Shown: positions 8,812 through 17,169, counted from the first letter of the stretch. The stretch is DNA of 64,000 bases from Streptomyces monashensis (GCF_001866665.1 NZ_MLYO01000048.1:1-64000); one strand, 5' to 3'. Notes: generated from the sequence alone by a model not told the origin. Translations and numbers: made by a program.

Positions 8812-9767
8812 ACATGAGCTGGCTGGGCTATCCGCAGGTGATGCTCGCCGCATGGTGCCCCGCGGTCACCGTCGGTCTGTGGCATCTGCTGCGCCGCCTG
8901 ACCGTGCGGCTGCCCGCGCGCGAGCGGTTCGTCCTCGCCGTGGGGACGGCCCTGACGCCGCTGCTGGCCATGGCCGTTCCCTACCTGCCGCACAGCCCGC
9001 TGCGCGATGCGCTGCCCTGGCGGGCGCCGATCGCCTGGGGCATCAGCAACGGCATCACGAACGCCGACCCCGCCCAGGTCCTGTCGGCCGTCGGCGCGCA
9101 GCTGATGCTGGCTGCCTCGATCGTGCCGCTGGTGTCCCTGGCGGTGTCGTTCGCGGCCGGGGCCGTGCATGTGGTGCGCACCGCGCGCACGGTCACACTG
9201 CTGGCTCCCCGCCAGTGCGGCGACGTCTGGATCGTCGACGACCTCGCCGACGGCATCGGGGGTGACGCGGGGCAGGCCGCGCGGAACCTGGCGAGCACCG
9301 TCGGCCTGGCGCGGCCCCGGATCGTCCTCTCCGCCACCGTGGCGGAGTCCGCCGAGGCGTCGGCGATCATCCGGCACGAGCGGGCCCACGCCCGGGCGCG
9401 CCACCCCCTGTGGATCTTCCTCGCCACCTGCGCCCTGCGCTCGTGGTGGTGGATTCCCGGGCGCAAGGCGATCCTCGGCGAGACGCGGCTCGCCGCGGAG
9501 CTGTGGGCCGACCAGGACGCCCGCGCGGCCGACGGGGCCGCGGCCGTGGCGCGGGCCCTGTGCGCACAGATCGACGCCCATGCCCGGCCGGCCGGACCCG
9601 ACCTCGCGCTCGCCGGGGGCGGCATCGGCTTCCTCGACCCCGGTGTCGAACTCGCCCATCGCGCCCAGGCGTTGGCCGACCCGCCCAGAGTGCTGCGGGC
9701 CTGGCAGTCCTGGACCGTCCGCACGCTGATCGTGGCGGCCGTCGGCGCCGCCGCGGTCCTTCTCTGA
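8808..9767 (+). CDS. BlaR1-like M56 family membrane metallopeptidase
   Basis: The 319-residue protein has hydrophobic segments near the N-terminus and around residues 90-125. The zinc-binding HExxH motif is HERAH at about residues 190-194, and there is a final C-terminal membrane segment (LIVAAVGAAAVLL). BlaR1/MecR1-type sensors signal to the adjacent BlaI-type repressor by proteolysis. No penicillin-binding sensor domain is present, so the stimulus is not a beta-lactam bound outside the cell in the BlaR1 way. The lanthipeptide, or the envelope damage it causes, is an attractive inferred signal. Confidence 0.88.
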   Translation: MNMSWLGYPQVMLAAWCPAVTVGLWHLLRRLTVRLPARERFVLAVGTALTPLLAMAVPYLPHSPLRDALPWRAPIAWGISNGITNADPAQVLSAVGAQLMLAASIVPLVSLAVSFAAGAVHVVRTARTVTLLAPRQCGDVWIVDDLADGIGGDAGQAARNLASTVGLARPRIVLSATVAESAEASAIIRHERAHARARHPLWIFLATCALRSWWWIPGRKAILGETRLAAELWADQDARAADGAAAVARALCAQIDAHARPAGPDLALAGGGIGFLDPGVELAHRAQALADPPRVLRAWQSWTVRTLIVAAVGAAAVLL

Positions 9768-9878
9768 GCTTCCGGGTAGCGGGGGTCTCCCCCTTCACGC
9801 CCGTACACCCCGTACATCCGTATACGTCCGTGCCTGCGATCGACCTCTCCTGAGGGCGGGCACATCTCTGTCCAGAAA

Positions 9879-9895
9879 TGCTACGCCGTGTAGCA
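9879..9895. promoter_or_regulatory. BlaI-type operator 2 before the second ABC operon
   Basis: TGCTACGCCGTGTAGCA is a perfect 6-5-6 inverted repeat, 13 nt upstream of the ABC ATPase start and between it and the M56 gene. It shares both half-sites (TGCTA-, GTAGCA) with the box at blaI. Confidence 0.75.
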
Positions 9896-9907
9896 GAAGG
9901 GAGTGTC

Positions 9908-10639
9908 ATGACAGCGGTGACACCGGTGATCGAGACGCGGGGCCTGTCCAAGGTCTTCCGCCGCCAGGCCGCCGTCGACGCGGTCGACCTCGTCGTACGG
10001 CCCGGCAGGATCTACGGCCTGCTCGGCCCCAACGGCGCGGGCAAGTCGACCACGCTGAAGATGATCCTGGGCCTGCTCCCGCCCACCAGGGGAGAGGTGC
10101 GGCTGTTCGGCCGGCCGTGGGAGCGGCCGGCCCTGTCCCGCATCGGCGCGAGCATCAACGGCCCCAGTTTCTACGGCCACTTGTCCGCCCGGCAGAACCT
10201 GATGATCCACGCCCAGCTGCTCGGACTGCCCGAGACGGAGGTCGACCGGACCCTGGACACGGTCGAACTGAACGGCACCGACCGCAAGAAGGCGAAGAGC
10301 TTCTCCACCGGCATGAAGGGCCGCCTGGCGCTGGCCATCGCCATGCTGGGCAACCCGGACCTGCTCGTCCTCGACGAACCGCAGAACGGCCTCGACCCCG
10401 AGGGCATCGCCGCGCTGCGGGCCATGATGCGCGGCTTCACCGACACCGGCCGCACCATCGTGCTCTCCAGTCACCTGCTGGGCGAGGTCGCCTCGGTCGC
10501 CGACGACATCGGCCTGATCGCCCAGGGGCGCCTGCGCTACCAGGGCAGCCTCACCGACCTGGCGCCGGACGGGGACCTCGAACGCGCCTACTTCACGCTG
10601 GCCGGCTCCCCCGGCGGGACCCGGGCGGTGGCCCCGTGA
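9908..10639 (+). CDS. ABC transporter ATP-binding protein, candidate immunity pump
   Basis: The 243-residue protein has Walker A GPNGAGKST (about 40-48), signature FSTGMKGRLALA, Walker B LLVLDEPQNGLD and an LSSHLLGEV switch. This is the BcrA/LanF-like type linked to peptide antibiotic resistance. ATG 9908 follows AGAAGGGAG. The in-frame ATG at 9878 would place the operator inside the gene and is rejected. The stop overlaps the permease GTG. Control by the BlaI-type box just upstream is likely. Confidence 0.9.
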   Translation: MTAVTPVIETRGLSKVFRRQAAVDAVDLVVRPGRIYGLLGPNGAGKSTTLKMILGLLPPTRGEVRLFGRPWERPALSRIGASINGPSFYGHLSARQNLMIHAQLLGLPETEVDRTLDTVELNGTDRKKAKSFSTGMKGRLALAIAMLGNPDLLVLDEPQNGLDPEGIAALRAMMRGFTDTGRTIVLSSHLLGEVASVADDIGLIAQGRLRYQGSLTDLAPDGDLERAYFTLAGSPGGTRAVAP

Positions 10640-12150
10640 CCGCGGACGCGCCCATGACCCCGCTCGTCGGCCTGACCGCGACCCTGCGCGCCGAGTTCGC
10701 CGTGTGGCGGCGCAGTGCCGTGGCCCGTCTGCCCCTGGGCGGCGTGGCGTTCGGGCTGGCCGACAGCGCGATGTTCCTCGCCACCGGCTCCGGCAAGACC
10801 TGGAAGGACGTCCTCGGCTACCAGAACCTGTGGGCGATGTTCGTCGGCCCGATGCTCACCGTGCTGCTGGCGGTCACCGCGGCCCGCATCGACCGCGGCG
10901 CCCGGGGCGGCGGGACCTGGTACCGGCCCGTCCCGCCCGCTTACCGGCACCTGAGCCGGTTCACCGCCCTCGGCGTACGCTCCCTGCTGCTCAACGTGCT
11001 CGGCGCCGGCACCCCCCTGCTGCTGCTCGGCCTGCTGTCCAGCGCCCAGCGGGTCCCCGCCGACCGCGCGGCCGAGGCCGTCCTGGTCCCCTGGATCTCC
11101 CAACTCGGTCTGCTCGCACTGACGTTGTGGCTGGCGCGCCGGCTGCACGCCGGGGCGGCCCTCGCCGCCGGGTTCGTCTGGACGGTGCTGGGGGTGGTCG
11201 AGGCCGAGTCCGCCGCCTGGGCGGTGCTGCCGTTCACCTGGCTCGACCGCGGAGCCCTGCCGGTGCTCGGCACGCACGCCAACGGCGTCGCCCTGGAGAC
11301 CCACTCCGCGCTGGCCGGCGCCTCCCCCTGGCCGCCCGCCCTGCTCGGCGCGCTGCTCGCGATCCCGTTCCTGCTGCTGCCGCGGCTGAGCCTGTCCGGC
11401 ACCCGAACCGCCAAGCACCGTACGTCAGTTGAGCGGCCGGCGTTCTCGCCCGGCGCCACCGCGATCCTGAACACCGTGACGGAACCCGCCCCACGCCCCG
11501 CACCGGCCCAGCCCCGACTGCTCGGCGCCGCGCTCGGGATGCTCCGCGGCACCGCACTGACCTGGCTGTGCCCCGGCGCCGTCGCGCTGGTCGCCCTGTG
11601 GCTGTCCTGGCACGACCCGGAGACCAGCATCCAGCTGTTCACGCTGCTGATACTGCCCATCGGCACCCTGGTGCTGGGCCTGACGGTGTGGAGCGTCGCC
11701 GCACAGGGCTGGCGGGCGGTCGCCTCCCGCGCCACCGGCACCACCGGTCCCGCGCTCGCGCTCACGGCCGTCACGGTCGCCATCGCCGTGGCCGTGTCGC
11801 TGATCACCGCCCTCCTCTACCTGACGGCCGGCATCCCGGCCGGCCACGCCTGGCCCCTCGCGCTCACCAGCGCGACGGTCGGCGCGATGCTCACCACGCT
11901 CACCCTCTGGCTGGCGATCCGTACCTCGCAGGCCGTCGCGGCGGTCGTCGGGATCATCGGCATCCTCTTCGGCGTGCTCGTCGGCGGGACCTCCATGCAG
12001 CAGACGCTGTGGCCGCTGATCCCCTACTCGTGGGCCAACTACCTGGACCTGCACCGGATGTCGTTGACGCTCCCGGTGAGCCTCGCCGCCCTCGCCCTGT
12101 TCACCTACGGCATCACCCACGCGACCCGAAAGGCAGCGGAACACTCATGA
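10636..12150 (+). CDS. ABC transporter permease with duplicated membrane module
   Basis: The 504-residue membrane protein appears to consist of two similar halves of about six transmembrane segments, separated by a charged linker near residues 255-290 (GTRTAKHRTSVERPAF). It would thus supply both membrane halves of the pump in one chain, in place of separate LanE and LanG. GTG 10636 overlaps the ATPase stop (GTGA), and the end overlaps the lipoprotein gene by 4 nt. A role in self-protection is inferred from location. Confidence 0.85.
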   Translation: MTADAPMTPLVGLTATLRAEFAVWRRSAVARLPLGGVAFGLADSAMFLATGSGKTWKDVLGYQNLWAMFVGPMLTVLLAVTAARIDRGARGGGTWYRPVPPAYRHLSRFTALGVRSLLLNVLGAGTPLLLLGLLSSAQRVPADRAAEAVLVPWISQLGLLALTLWLARRLHAGAALAAGFVWTVLGVVEAESAAWAVLPFTWLDRGALPVLGTHANGVALETHSALAGASPWPPALLGALLAIPFLLLPRLSLSGTRTAKHRTSVERPAFSPGATAILNTVTEPAPRPAPAQPRLLGAALGMLRGTALTWLCPGAVALVALWLSWHDPETSIQLFTLLILPIGTLVLGLTVWSVAAQGWRAVASRATGTTGPALALTAVTVAIAVAVSLITALLYLTAGIPAGHAWPLALTSATVGAMLTTLTLWLAIRTSQAVAAVVGIIGILFGVLVGGTSMQQTLWPLIPYSWANYLDLHRMSLTLPVSLAALALFTYGITHATRKAAEHS

Positions 12151-12590
12151 CCACCCGCATGCGTGCGCGCACCCCCCGAGTCGGCGTCCTGCTCGCGACG
12201 ACGGCTGCGCTGGCCCTCCCCCTGGCCCTGTCCGGCTGCTCCTCCCAGGAGGGCGACGCCCTCACCAAATGGCCGGACGCGACGAAGAACCCGCAGCACA
12301 TCACCGCCGACCAGCTCGGCTCCGCCTGGCCCGTGACCCCCTCCTCGGGCGACGTCCGCTGCGACACGACCCCCTACAGCGGCTTCGCCATCACCTTCAC
12401 CGCACCCGACGGCAAGGTCTACGCCCTCAACAACGTCGCCCACGACGAACTGCACCACCCCAGCGCCGACACGATCAAGAAGCCCTCCTCCAAGACCATG
12501 TGGCGCCTGCGCTCCTTCGGCATGCAGGTCTGCAGCGTCTACCGCGCCCAGCACATGAACCAGACCCCGACCCCGCACAAGACCCCATGA
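12147..12590 (+). CDS. Lipoprotein, DUF2511-like, possible immunity protein
   Basis: The 147-residue protein has a signal peptide with lipobox ALSGC (Cys about 31). The mature domain contains WPVTPSSGDVRCD and AITFTAPDGKVYALNN, resembling the small secreted DUF2511 family. It is the last gene of the BlaI-boxed operon and overlaps the permease (ATGA). Lipoprotein immunity factors (LanI) are common in class I lanthipeptide clusters, though they are not all related to each other. That role is inferred here. Confidence 0.75.
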   Translation: MTTRMRARTPRVGVLLATTAALALPLALSGCSSQEGDALTKWPDATKNPQHITADQLGSAWPVTPSSGDVRCDTTPYSGFAITFTAPDGKVYALNNVAHDELHHPSADTIKKPSSKTMWRLRSFGMQVCSVYRAQHMNQTPTPHKTP

Positions 12591-12622
12591 CTACGCTTGA
12601 CCACTGATCACGGACATGCAGG

Positions 12623-12655
12623 AAGGGCCTGATCCCCCGTCAGGATCAGGCCCTT
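12623..12655 (+). terminator. Strong hairpin terminator
   Basis: A perfect 12-bp stem (AAGGGCCTGATC at 12623-12634 with GATCAGGCCCTT at 12644-12655) and 9-nt loop follow the lipoprotein gene. On the minus strand it also sits just past a short copy of the tRNA-Pro 3' end. It may therefore once have been the terminator of that tRNA. Confidence 0.85.
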
Positions 12656-12662
12656 GCCCGGC

Positions 12663-12679
12663 ACTACGGCGTCGGGGTG
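12663..12679 (-). repeat. Partial third copy of the tRNA-Pro 3' flank (old att remnant)
   Basis: ACTACGGCGTCGGGGTG is identical to 62209-62225, which covers the acceptor end of the tRNA-Pro gene and its 3' flank. It follows a hairpin, as do the copies at 13363 and 62215. It is best read as the decayed outer end of an earlier insertion. Confidence 0.6.
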
Positions 12680-12782
12680 ACGGGCCCGGACCCGGTTCGC
12701 CGTCCGTACGGGCGCGATCGTCCTCGCGCCCGCCACCTGTGCCACGCGGACCGGGGCCGCCACGGCGGCTTCAGCCGCCCGA

Positions 12783-13130
12783 GCAGCGGACGGCGCGCGG
12801 GGACTGTTCCTGCAGAGCCCGACCTCCGGTGCCGACCTGGGCAGCGCGGCGGGGCAGCCGAAGGCGGCCGCCACGTTCCTGGCCGGGGCCGAGCGACAGG
12901 TGGGCTCCCGACCGGAACTGCCGGCGGCGTCGTGGAACGCGGGCGTCGGGGCGGTGAAGCAGTGCGGCGGAGTCCCCCCGTACCGGGAGACGCGCGATTT
13001 CGTGGCCCGCGTGATGACCGACTACCGGGCCCTCACCCGCTGGCCTCGCGCTTTCACGCGGCAGCGCGCCGACGTTGACCAGGGTGACGCCGTGCGTGCG
13101 CGGCGCGACCGGTCCCCCGGGCCTTGCTGA
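12783..13130 (+). pseudogene. Lytic transglycosylase remnant
   Basis: The frame GLFLQSPTSG ... AATFLAGAERQ ... ELPAASWNAGVGAVKQC, GGVPPYRETRDFVARV matches the C-terminal part of SLT-type lytic transglycosylases (usual form AYNAGPGAVxxYGGVPPYxET). The catalytic-Glu part and N-terminus are missing, with no start codon or RBS. The tail after TDYRAL is unrelated read-through. The rest of the gap from 12591 to 13362 holds only the terminator, the att remnant and the hairpin at 13321. Confidence 0.7.
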
Positions 13131-13320
13131 GGTGCTGGGCGAGCCACTCCACCCGCGCAGGGGGATCACCCGGCGACAGCCCGAGCAGCAGCACGACAGC
13201 TCGTCACTGTTCTCCTGGTCGCTCACAGCGGTCGGGCGACCACAGAGAGGGTCTGCCGGAAGCGACTCCGGCCCGTGATCACACAGGGTGCCGATGGCCC
13301 CCTGTGTGGCCCCCGAGCAC

Positions 13321-13360
13321 GTCAAAGGCCACATACCAATCTTGGTATGTGGCCTCTGAC
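13321..13360 (-). terminator. Hairpin flanking the left attachment site
   Basis: A 19-bp stem with one mismatch (13321-13339 with 13342-13360) lies 2 nt from the 45-bp att repeat. It is placed as a tRNA terminator would be on the minus strand. It probably served the tRNA gene before the large element inserted. Confidence 0.75.
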
Positions 13361-13362
13361 CA

Positions 13363-13407
13363 GCGTCGGGGTGGCGGGATTTGAACCCACGACCTCTTCG
13401 TCCCGAA
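13363..13407 (-). repeat. attL: attL: 45-bp copy of tRNA-Pro 3' end
   Basis: 45 bases identical to 62215-62259, covering the last 42 nt of the tRNA-Pro gene (anticodon loop to 3' end) plus 3 flanking bases. Identity stops at 13408, where the tRNA 5' half is absent. This marks the distal end of an element integrated at the tRNA gene. Confidence 0.92.
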
Positions 13408-13731
13408 TGAGGTTCGATCAAGGTCGGCACCTGTGTGTGTGGATAAACGCGCAGGTCAGAGCCTTGGCCTGGGTTGGTGTGGCGCGGGCCCGCGTGGCCT
13501 CTAGGAGAAGATCATCTCCCAGATTTCTCCCAGAGTGGGCGGGGCCTGGTGTGCTGCGTCGAGCTCTGGTCGCATTGCGTGAGCAAGTTTGCAGGCGATG
13601 GAGAAGGGCCAGGTCAGCTGTGTCGTGGGTCGCAGGTTCACCGTGCGGCGCCAAGGCAATGGCCAGCAGCATGAGGGGCGATGAGGGCTGATTGGTGTGT
13701 CCGGCCGTTTGAAATACCACGTCTCACCGGA
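13408..13731. other. Left-end non-coding region with putative integrase arm site
   Basis: No convincing gene. TCTCCCAGATTTCTCCCA at 13515-13532 matches 62129-62146 with one mismatch, and both are preceded by a GGAGAAG motif. These may be arm-type binding sites for the integrase. Confidence 0.5.
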
Positions 13732-14625
13732 TCAGGCGACGGCGGGACGTGGGGAGCCGCGGAAAACTTGGCTGGTGTGCCAGGAGCGGTGAGCCGCCGC
13801 GATGGACCGGGCGCCGGGCTGAGGACCTATGAGCGGGCGGCCCGCGAGCGCTATGACATGCTCGCGGGCCGCCTTGCTGCGACCGACGAAGCCCTGCGAG
13901 ACCAGGATGCGGTGGCCGTCACCTATGCCGAGGACGCCCTTGTCGAAGAGCTTGTGGTGAAGCGAGCACAGGCACAAGCCGTTGTCCACGTCGTCCGGGC
14001 CGTCAAACGCCCACCAGCGCACGTGCGCGGCCTCCAGCCCGACAGGCGCCGTGCCGATCATGCCGTCGTAGCCGCAGAAGGCGCAGTGGTACTCGTACGC
14101 GGTCAGCACCATCTCCCGCATCCGCCGGTCCCGCTGCCGCCTCTCAGGCGCTGCCAGAGCGGCTGTCTCTGCCAGTTCCAGTTCCAGGCCCACCGCATCG
14201 CACAGGTCCTCATGCAGCGACGGCGGAAAGTGCAGATCCAGCAGCACCCTTGCCATGCGGCCCAGCAGCGACGGTTCCCGCCGGAGCGCCAACCGAAGGT
14301 CCGGGGCCAGCCGCCCGGTGGCACGACTGGCCCGCAGTTCTCGCACCCCGGTGCCGGGGCTGCCGACGCCGTGATCGGTCCGCACTTCCCACACCTCGTC
14401 GCTGACCAGGTGGTGGAAGGGATAGGCGGGCGTGGTCTCGCGCGGCGGACCGTACTCCGCCAGCAGTCGCTTCAGGTCCGCCTCTACCGCGCTGTACGGC
14501 AACTCGTCCTCGGCATCCACCTGAAAGCGGCCCAGCGCGTACAGCAGCAGCAACGGCTTGTGCGGCGCCCGCACCCCGTTCCGGCTCCACTGCCTCAGCT
14601 TCGCGGCGCGCTCCAGCCAATCCAT
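13732..14625 (-). CDS. Phosphorothioated-DNA-dependent HNH restriction endonuclease (ScoMcrA/SprMcrA-like)
   Basis: The 297-residue protein starts MDWLERAAKLRQW and continues RAPHKPLLLLYALGRFQ, typical of the sulfur-binding domain of type IV restriction enzymes that recognise phosphorothioated DNA. The C-terminal HNH nuclease has a zinc CxxC (CAFCGYDG, about 182-185), LEAAHVRWW (catalytic His about 205) and LCSLHHKLFDKG. There is no SRA domain, so it resembles the short SprMcrA type. Start ATG 14625 begins the conserved domain; an upstream extension to 14790 has no support. It would cut incoming DNA modified by Dnd systems. It stands alone beside attL. Confidence 0.85.
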   Translation of the reverse strand: MDWLERAAKLRQWSRNGVRAPHKPLLLLYALGRFQVDAEDELPYSAVEADLKRLLAEYGPPRETTPAYPFHHLVSDEVWEVRTDHGVGSPGTGVRELRASRATGRLAPDLRLALRREPSLLGRMARVLLDLHFPPSLHEDLCDAVGLELELAETAALAAPERRQRDRRMREMVLTAYEYHCAFCGYDGMIGTAPVGLEAAHVRWWAFDGPDDVDNGLCLCSLHHKLFDKGVLGIGDGHRILVSQGFVGRSKAAREHVIALAGRPLIGPQPGARSIAAAHRSWHTSQVFRGSPRPAVA

Positions 14626-14932
14626 GACGGTGATCGTAGTGGCGCCTCGCTGCACATCATGTTGTCTGGGCTGTGGCCTGTTCTGGCCTGGGATTTCATG
14701 ATGTCTGGCGCGGCTTCGCGGGCTGACTTCGCACCGCTGTTCACCGTGGTTGTCCGGTCTTCTGGGCACGCTTTGGGCACGATCCCGCACGGGGACACCA
14801 CGAGGACGTTGTGCGGCGCCTCCACAGGTCCGACGCGGCGCTGGACCTTATGGTGCCTGATCGCGCCGGCACACCGCCTTGCAGCTGCACACCTCTTTGA
14901 CAGCTTCCGTGGCTCAACGCCGCTTCCCAGGC
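14626..14932. other. Intergenic, no gene seen
   Basis: These 307 bases between two leftward genes contain no frame with an RBS or recognisable product, and no clear hairpin. The promoter of the restriction gene is presumably here, but no consensus could be picked with confidence. Confidence 0.4.
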
Positions 14933-16039
14933 TCATGTGTCCGGCACGTGCTCTCGAGGCTCGGGTGGTTGCGGTAGCCGCGTGGGCGCCAGGGCGAGGA
15001 GGGCCACGTCGTCGTCGATGGTGGGAGCGTACGCGGAGAGGTCCTGCCAGAGCGCGGTGACGAGGTGTGTGGGGGCGCCGGCTGTCACGCGGTCGGCGAG
15101 TGGGTAGAAGGCGCCTGTCGCGTCGCGAGCCTCCGTCACCCCGTCGGTGTGGGCGAGCAGGACGTCGTCGGGCCGCAAGGGGATGGTCTCGGTGCGGGCC
15201 AGAGAGGTCAGGCCGAGGCCGAGGGGCGGGGCGTGGTCGACGGGGAGTTCCTCGGCTGAGCCGCCACGGATCAGCAGGGGCGCCGGGTGGCCGCAGGAGA
15301 CGACGTGAAGGGCGGAGGCGTCGGGGGTGAACTCCAGCAGGACGGCGGTGGCGAAGAGTTCTCCTCCGTCTGGGCCGGCGGCGCCGCGGGCGGCGTCGAG
15401 CGTGAGTCGGCGGTCCAGCCGGTCGGCCACGGCGGTCAGGGTAGGTTCGTCCAGGACGGCCTCACGGAAGGTGCCGAGCAGGCCGGCCACCGTCTTGACG
15501 GCGGCGATGCCGTGGCCCTGGACGTCCGCGACGATGGCGCGCACGCCGTGGGGTGTGTCCTGGACGTCGTAGAGGTCGCCGCCGACGAGCGTGCCGCTCT
15601 GGGCGGCCCGGTAGAGCGCGGCGCAACGGACAGGCCCGACTGTCGCAGGCGGGGGTTCCAGTACGGCCCGCTGGGCGGCCTCGGCCACGGAGCGGGCGGT
15701 GACGAGCTGAACGTCACGGCGGGTGCGTCCGAGCGCGATCAGCACGCTGAGCACGCAGAGCAGGATCGCGGTGATCCTGCTCGCCACCGAGTGGTGGACG
15801 GTGACCAGCGGTGTGTTGACCAGGACCAGTACGACGGCCGAGATCGCGGTGGTGGTGAGGGGGCCGTAGGCGAGGGCGGCCAGGGGCGGCACCGCCGCCA
15901 GCAGGGAGCCGACGTCCACGTCTCTCGGAGGGATCACCTGGGCGAGCACCAGGAAGACGAGCAGTGCCAGGGGCAGGGCTCGTAGCCACCACGGGCGGGG
16001 TGGAGCGCCGCTCGGCCGGCCGGTGTCCTCGCCGGTCAT
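14933..16039 (-). CDS. Membrane PP2C-type (SpoIIE-like) serine/threonine phosphatase
   Basis: The 368-residue protein begins with about four membrane segments (residues 15-105, LPLALLVFLVLAQVIPP and following). A SpoIIE/PP2C domain follows: GGDLYDVQDTPHGVRAIVADVQGHGIAAVKT, then LLAHTDGVTEARD and TIDDDVALLAL, which supply the metal-binding aspartates. Such RsbU-like enzymes dephosphorylate anti-anti-sigma factors, and Streptomyces has many. ATG 16039 follows GAGGAGC. No sensor PAS/GAF domain or partner switch protein is nearby, so the target is unknown. Confidence 0.85.
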   Translation of the reverse strand: MTGEDTGRPSGAPPRPWWLRALPLALLVFLVLAQVIPPRDVDVGSLLAAVPPLAALAYGPLTTTAISAVVLVLVNTPLVTVHHSVASRITAILLCVLSVLIALGRTRRDVQLVTARSVAEAAQRAVLEPPPATVGPVRCAALYRAAQSGTLVGGDLYDVQDTPHGVRAIVADVQGHGIAAVKTVAGLLGTFREAVLDEPTLTAVADRLDRRLTLDAARGAAGPDGGELFATAVLLEFTPDASALHVVSCGHPAPLLIRGGSAEELPVDHAPPLGLGLTSLARTETIPLRPDDVLLAHTDGVTEARDATGAFYPLADRVTAGAPTHLVTALWQDLSAYAPTIDDDVALLALAPTRLPQPPEPREHVPDT

Positions 16040-16146
16040 GGTGGTGCTCCTCGAGGGCTCGGGATGGGCTGTGCACCAGTGTGCGCCGGTTTGCGCGGAC
16101 GTGCCGTTCGGTCGTACGGCGGGTGGTCCGGGCGGGGACGGCGATG

Positions 16147-17169
16147 TCAGTCGGGGTCCGAGCCCGAGCTCTCGTCCCACAGCGCGAGCGGGGTCGCACC
16201 GGTCCGGTAGCCGTCCTCGTCCAGCAGATGGCCGCTCAGTTTCATGGGCCACAGGGCGACCGTGCGGTCGGTGACGGTGAGGTCCGGGGCCCGTTCGGCG
16301 AGGCGGGCCTCGAAGCGCTGGGCGTCGGCGAGGGAGCGTACCCAGGCGACGAGGTGCAGGTTGTGCCGGCTGATGACGGCGGCGCACAGGCGAACCTCGC
16401 GCATGCCGGTGACCCGCTGCGCGACCTCATCGAGCCGTGCGGCCGGGACTTGGCCCCAGAGGGTGACCGCGACCGGCCATTCCGACAGGGGGCGGGCCAC
16501 CTCGCAGCGGGCGTGCAGCAGATCAGCGGCGAAGAGCCGCTGGACGTGACGGCGGACGGTGTCCGGGCTCGCGTCGCACTGCGCGGCCAGCGCGCGGTAG
16601 GTGGCCCGGCCGTTCACGGAGAGAGCGGTGATCAGCCGCTGGTCCAGTGCGGTGAGGGGGAAGGCGGGGGCGGCGGTACGGCGATGGGGCTCGTCCGCGG
16701 TGAGCAGCGCGACCTGTTCCCGGGTCAGCGCCCGCAGCCGCCACCGGCTGGCCTCGGTGTGGACCCGCCCGGCCAGATGGGTGCGGACGGCCCGTACTCC
16801 TTCCAGCGCCGCGAGGTCGCCGGTGGTCCACCGGGTGAGGGAGGCCAGGTCGCGGGCCATGACGTTCAGCAGCAGGTCGCGGTCCCCGCTGACCTGCGAC
16901 AGCGCGACGACGTGCGGTACGGCGGCCAGCACGCGGGCCACCTGCGGCAGGCGGCCGGGAGCGCAGTCGACCTCCACGAAGGCCAGACATCCCTGCCCGG
17001 ACTCGGCCAGCGCGGGGGCGGGGTGGCAGCTGATCCAGGCGGCGCCGGCTTCGGCCAGCCGCTGCCAGCGCCGGGCCACCGTCACGGCGTCCAGGCCGAG
17101 CGCGGTGCCGATGCGCGCCCAGCTCGCACGCGGGGCGATCTGGAGGGCGTGCACGAGCGCCTGGTCCAC
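16147..17169 (-). CDS. Lrp/AsnC-family regulator, double-domain type
   Basis: The 340-residue protein carries two AsnC-type helix-turn-helix/ligand modules in tandem: PRASWARIGTALGLDAVTVARRWQRL at the start and GRATYRALAAQCDASPDTVRRHVQRL near residue 190. It is divergent from the M20 peptidase gene, so control of amino-acid or acyl-amino-acid breakdown is likely. GTG 17169 is used, but its RBS is weak. The frame stays open upstream without a better start, so the N-terminus is uncertain. Confidence 0.8.
   Translation of the reverse strand: MDQALVHALQIAPRASWARIGTALGLDAVTVARRWQRLAEAGAAWISCHPAPALAESGQGCLAFVEVDCAPGRLPQVARVLAAVPHVVALSQVSGDRDLLLNVMARDLASLTRWTTGDLAALEGVRAVRTHLAGRVHTEASRWRLRALTREQVALLTADEPHRRTAAPAFPLTALDQRLITALSVNGRATYRALAAQCDASPDTVRRHVQRLFAADLLHARCEVARPLSEWPVAVTLWGQVPAARLDEVAQRVTGMREVRLCAAVISRHNLHLVAWVRSLADAQRFEARLAERAPDLTVTDRTVALWPMKLSGHLLDEDGYRTGATPLALWDESSGSDPD

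Noticed and set aside
13418..13720. 100-codon minus-strand frame near attL as a gene
   Set aside because: No RBS or recognisable domain, and it overlaps the putative integrase arm sites.
14626..14932. Minus-strand frame 14595-14936 as a transposase remnant
   Set aside because: It lacks a DDE motif, terminal repeats or similarity I can recognise.
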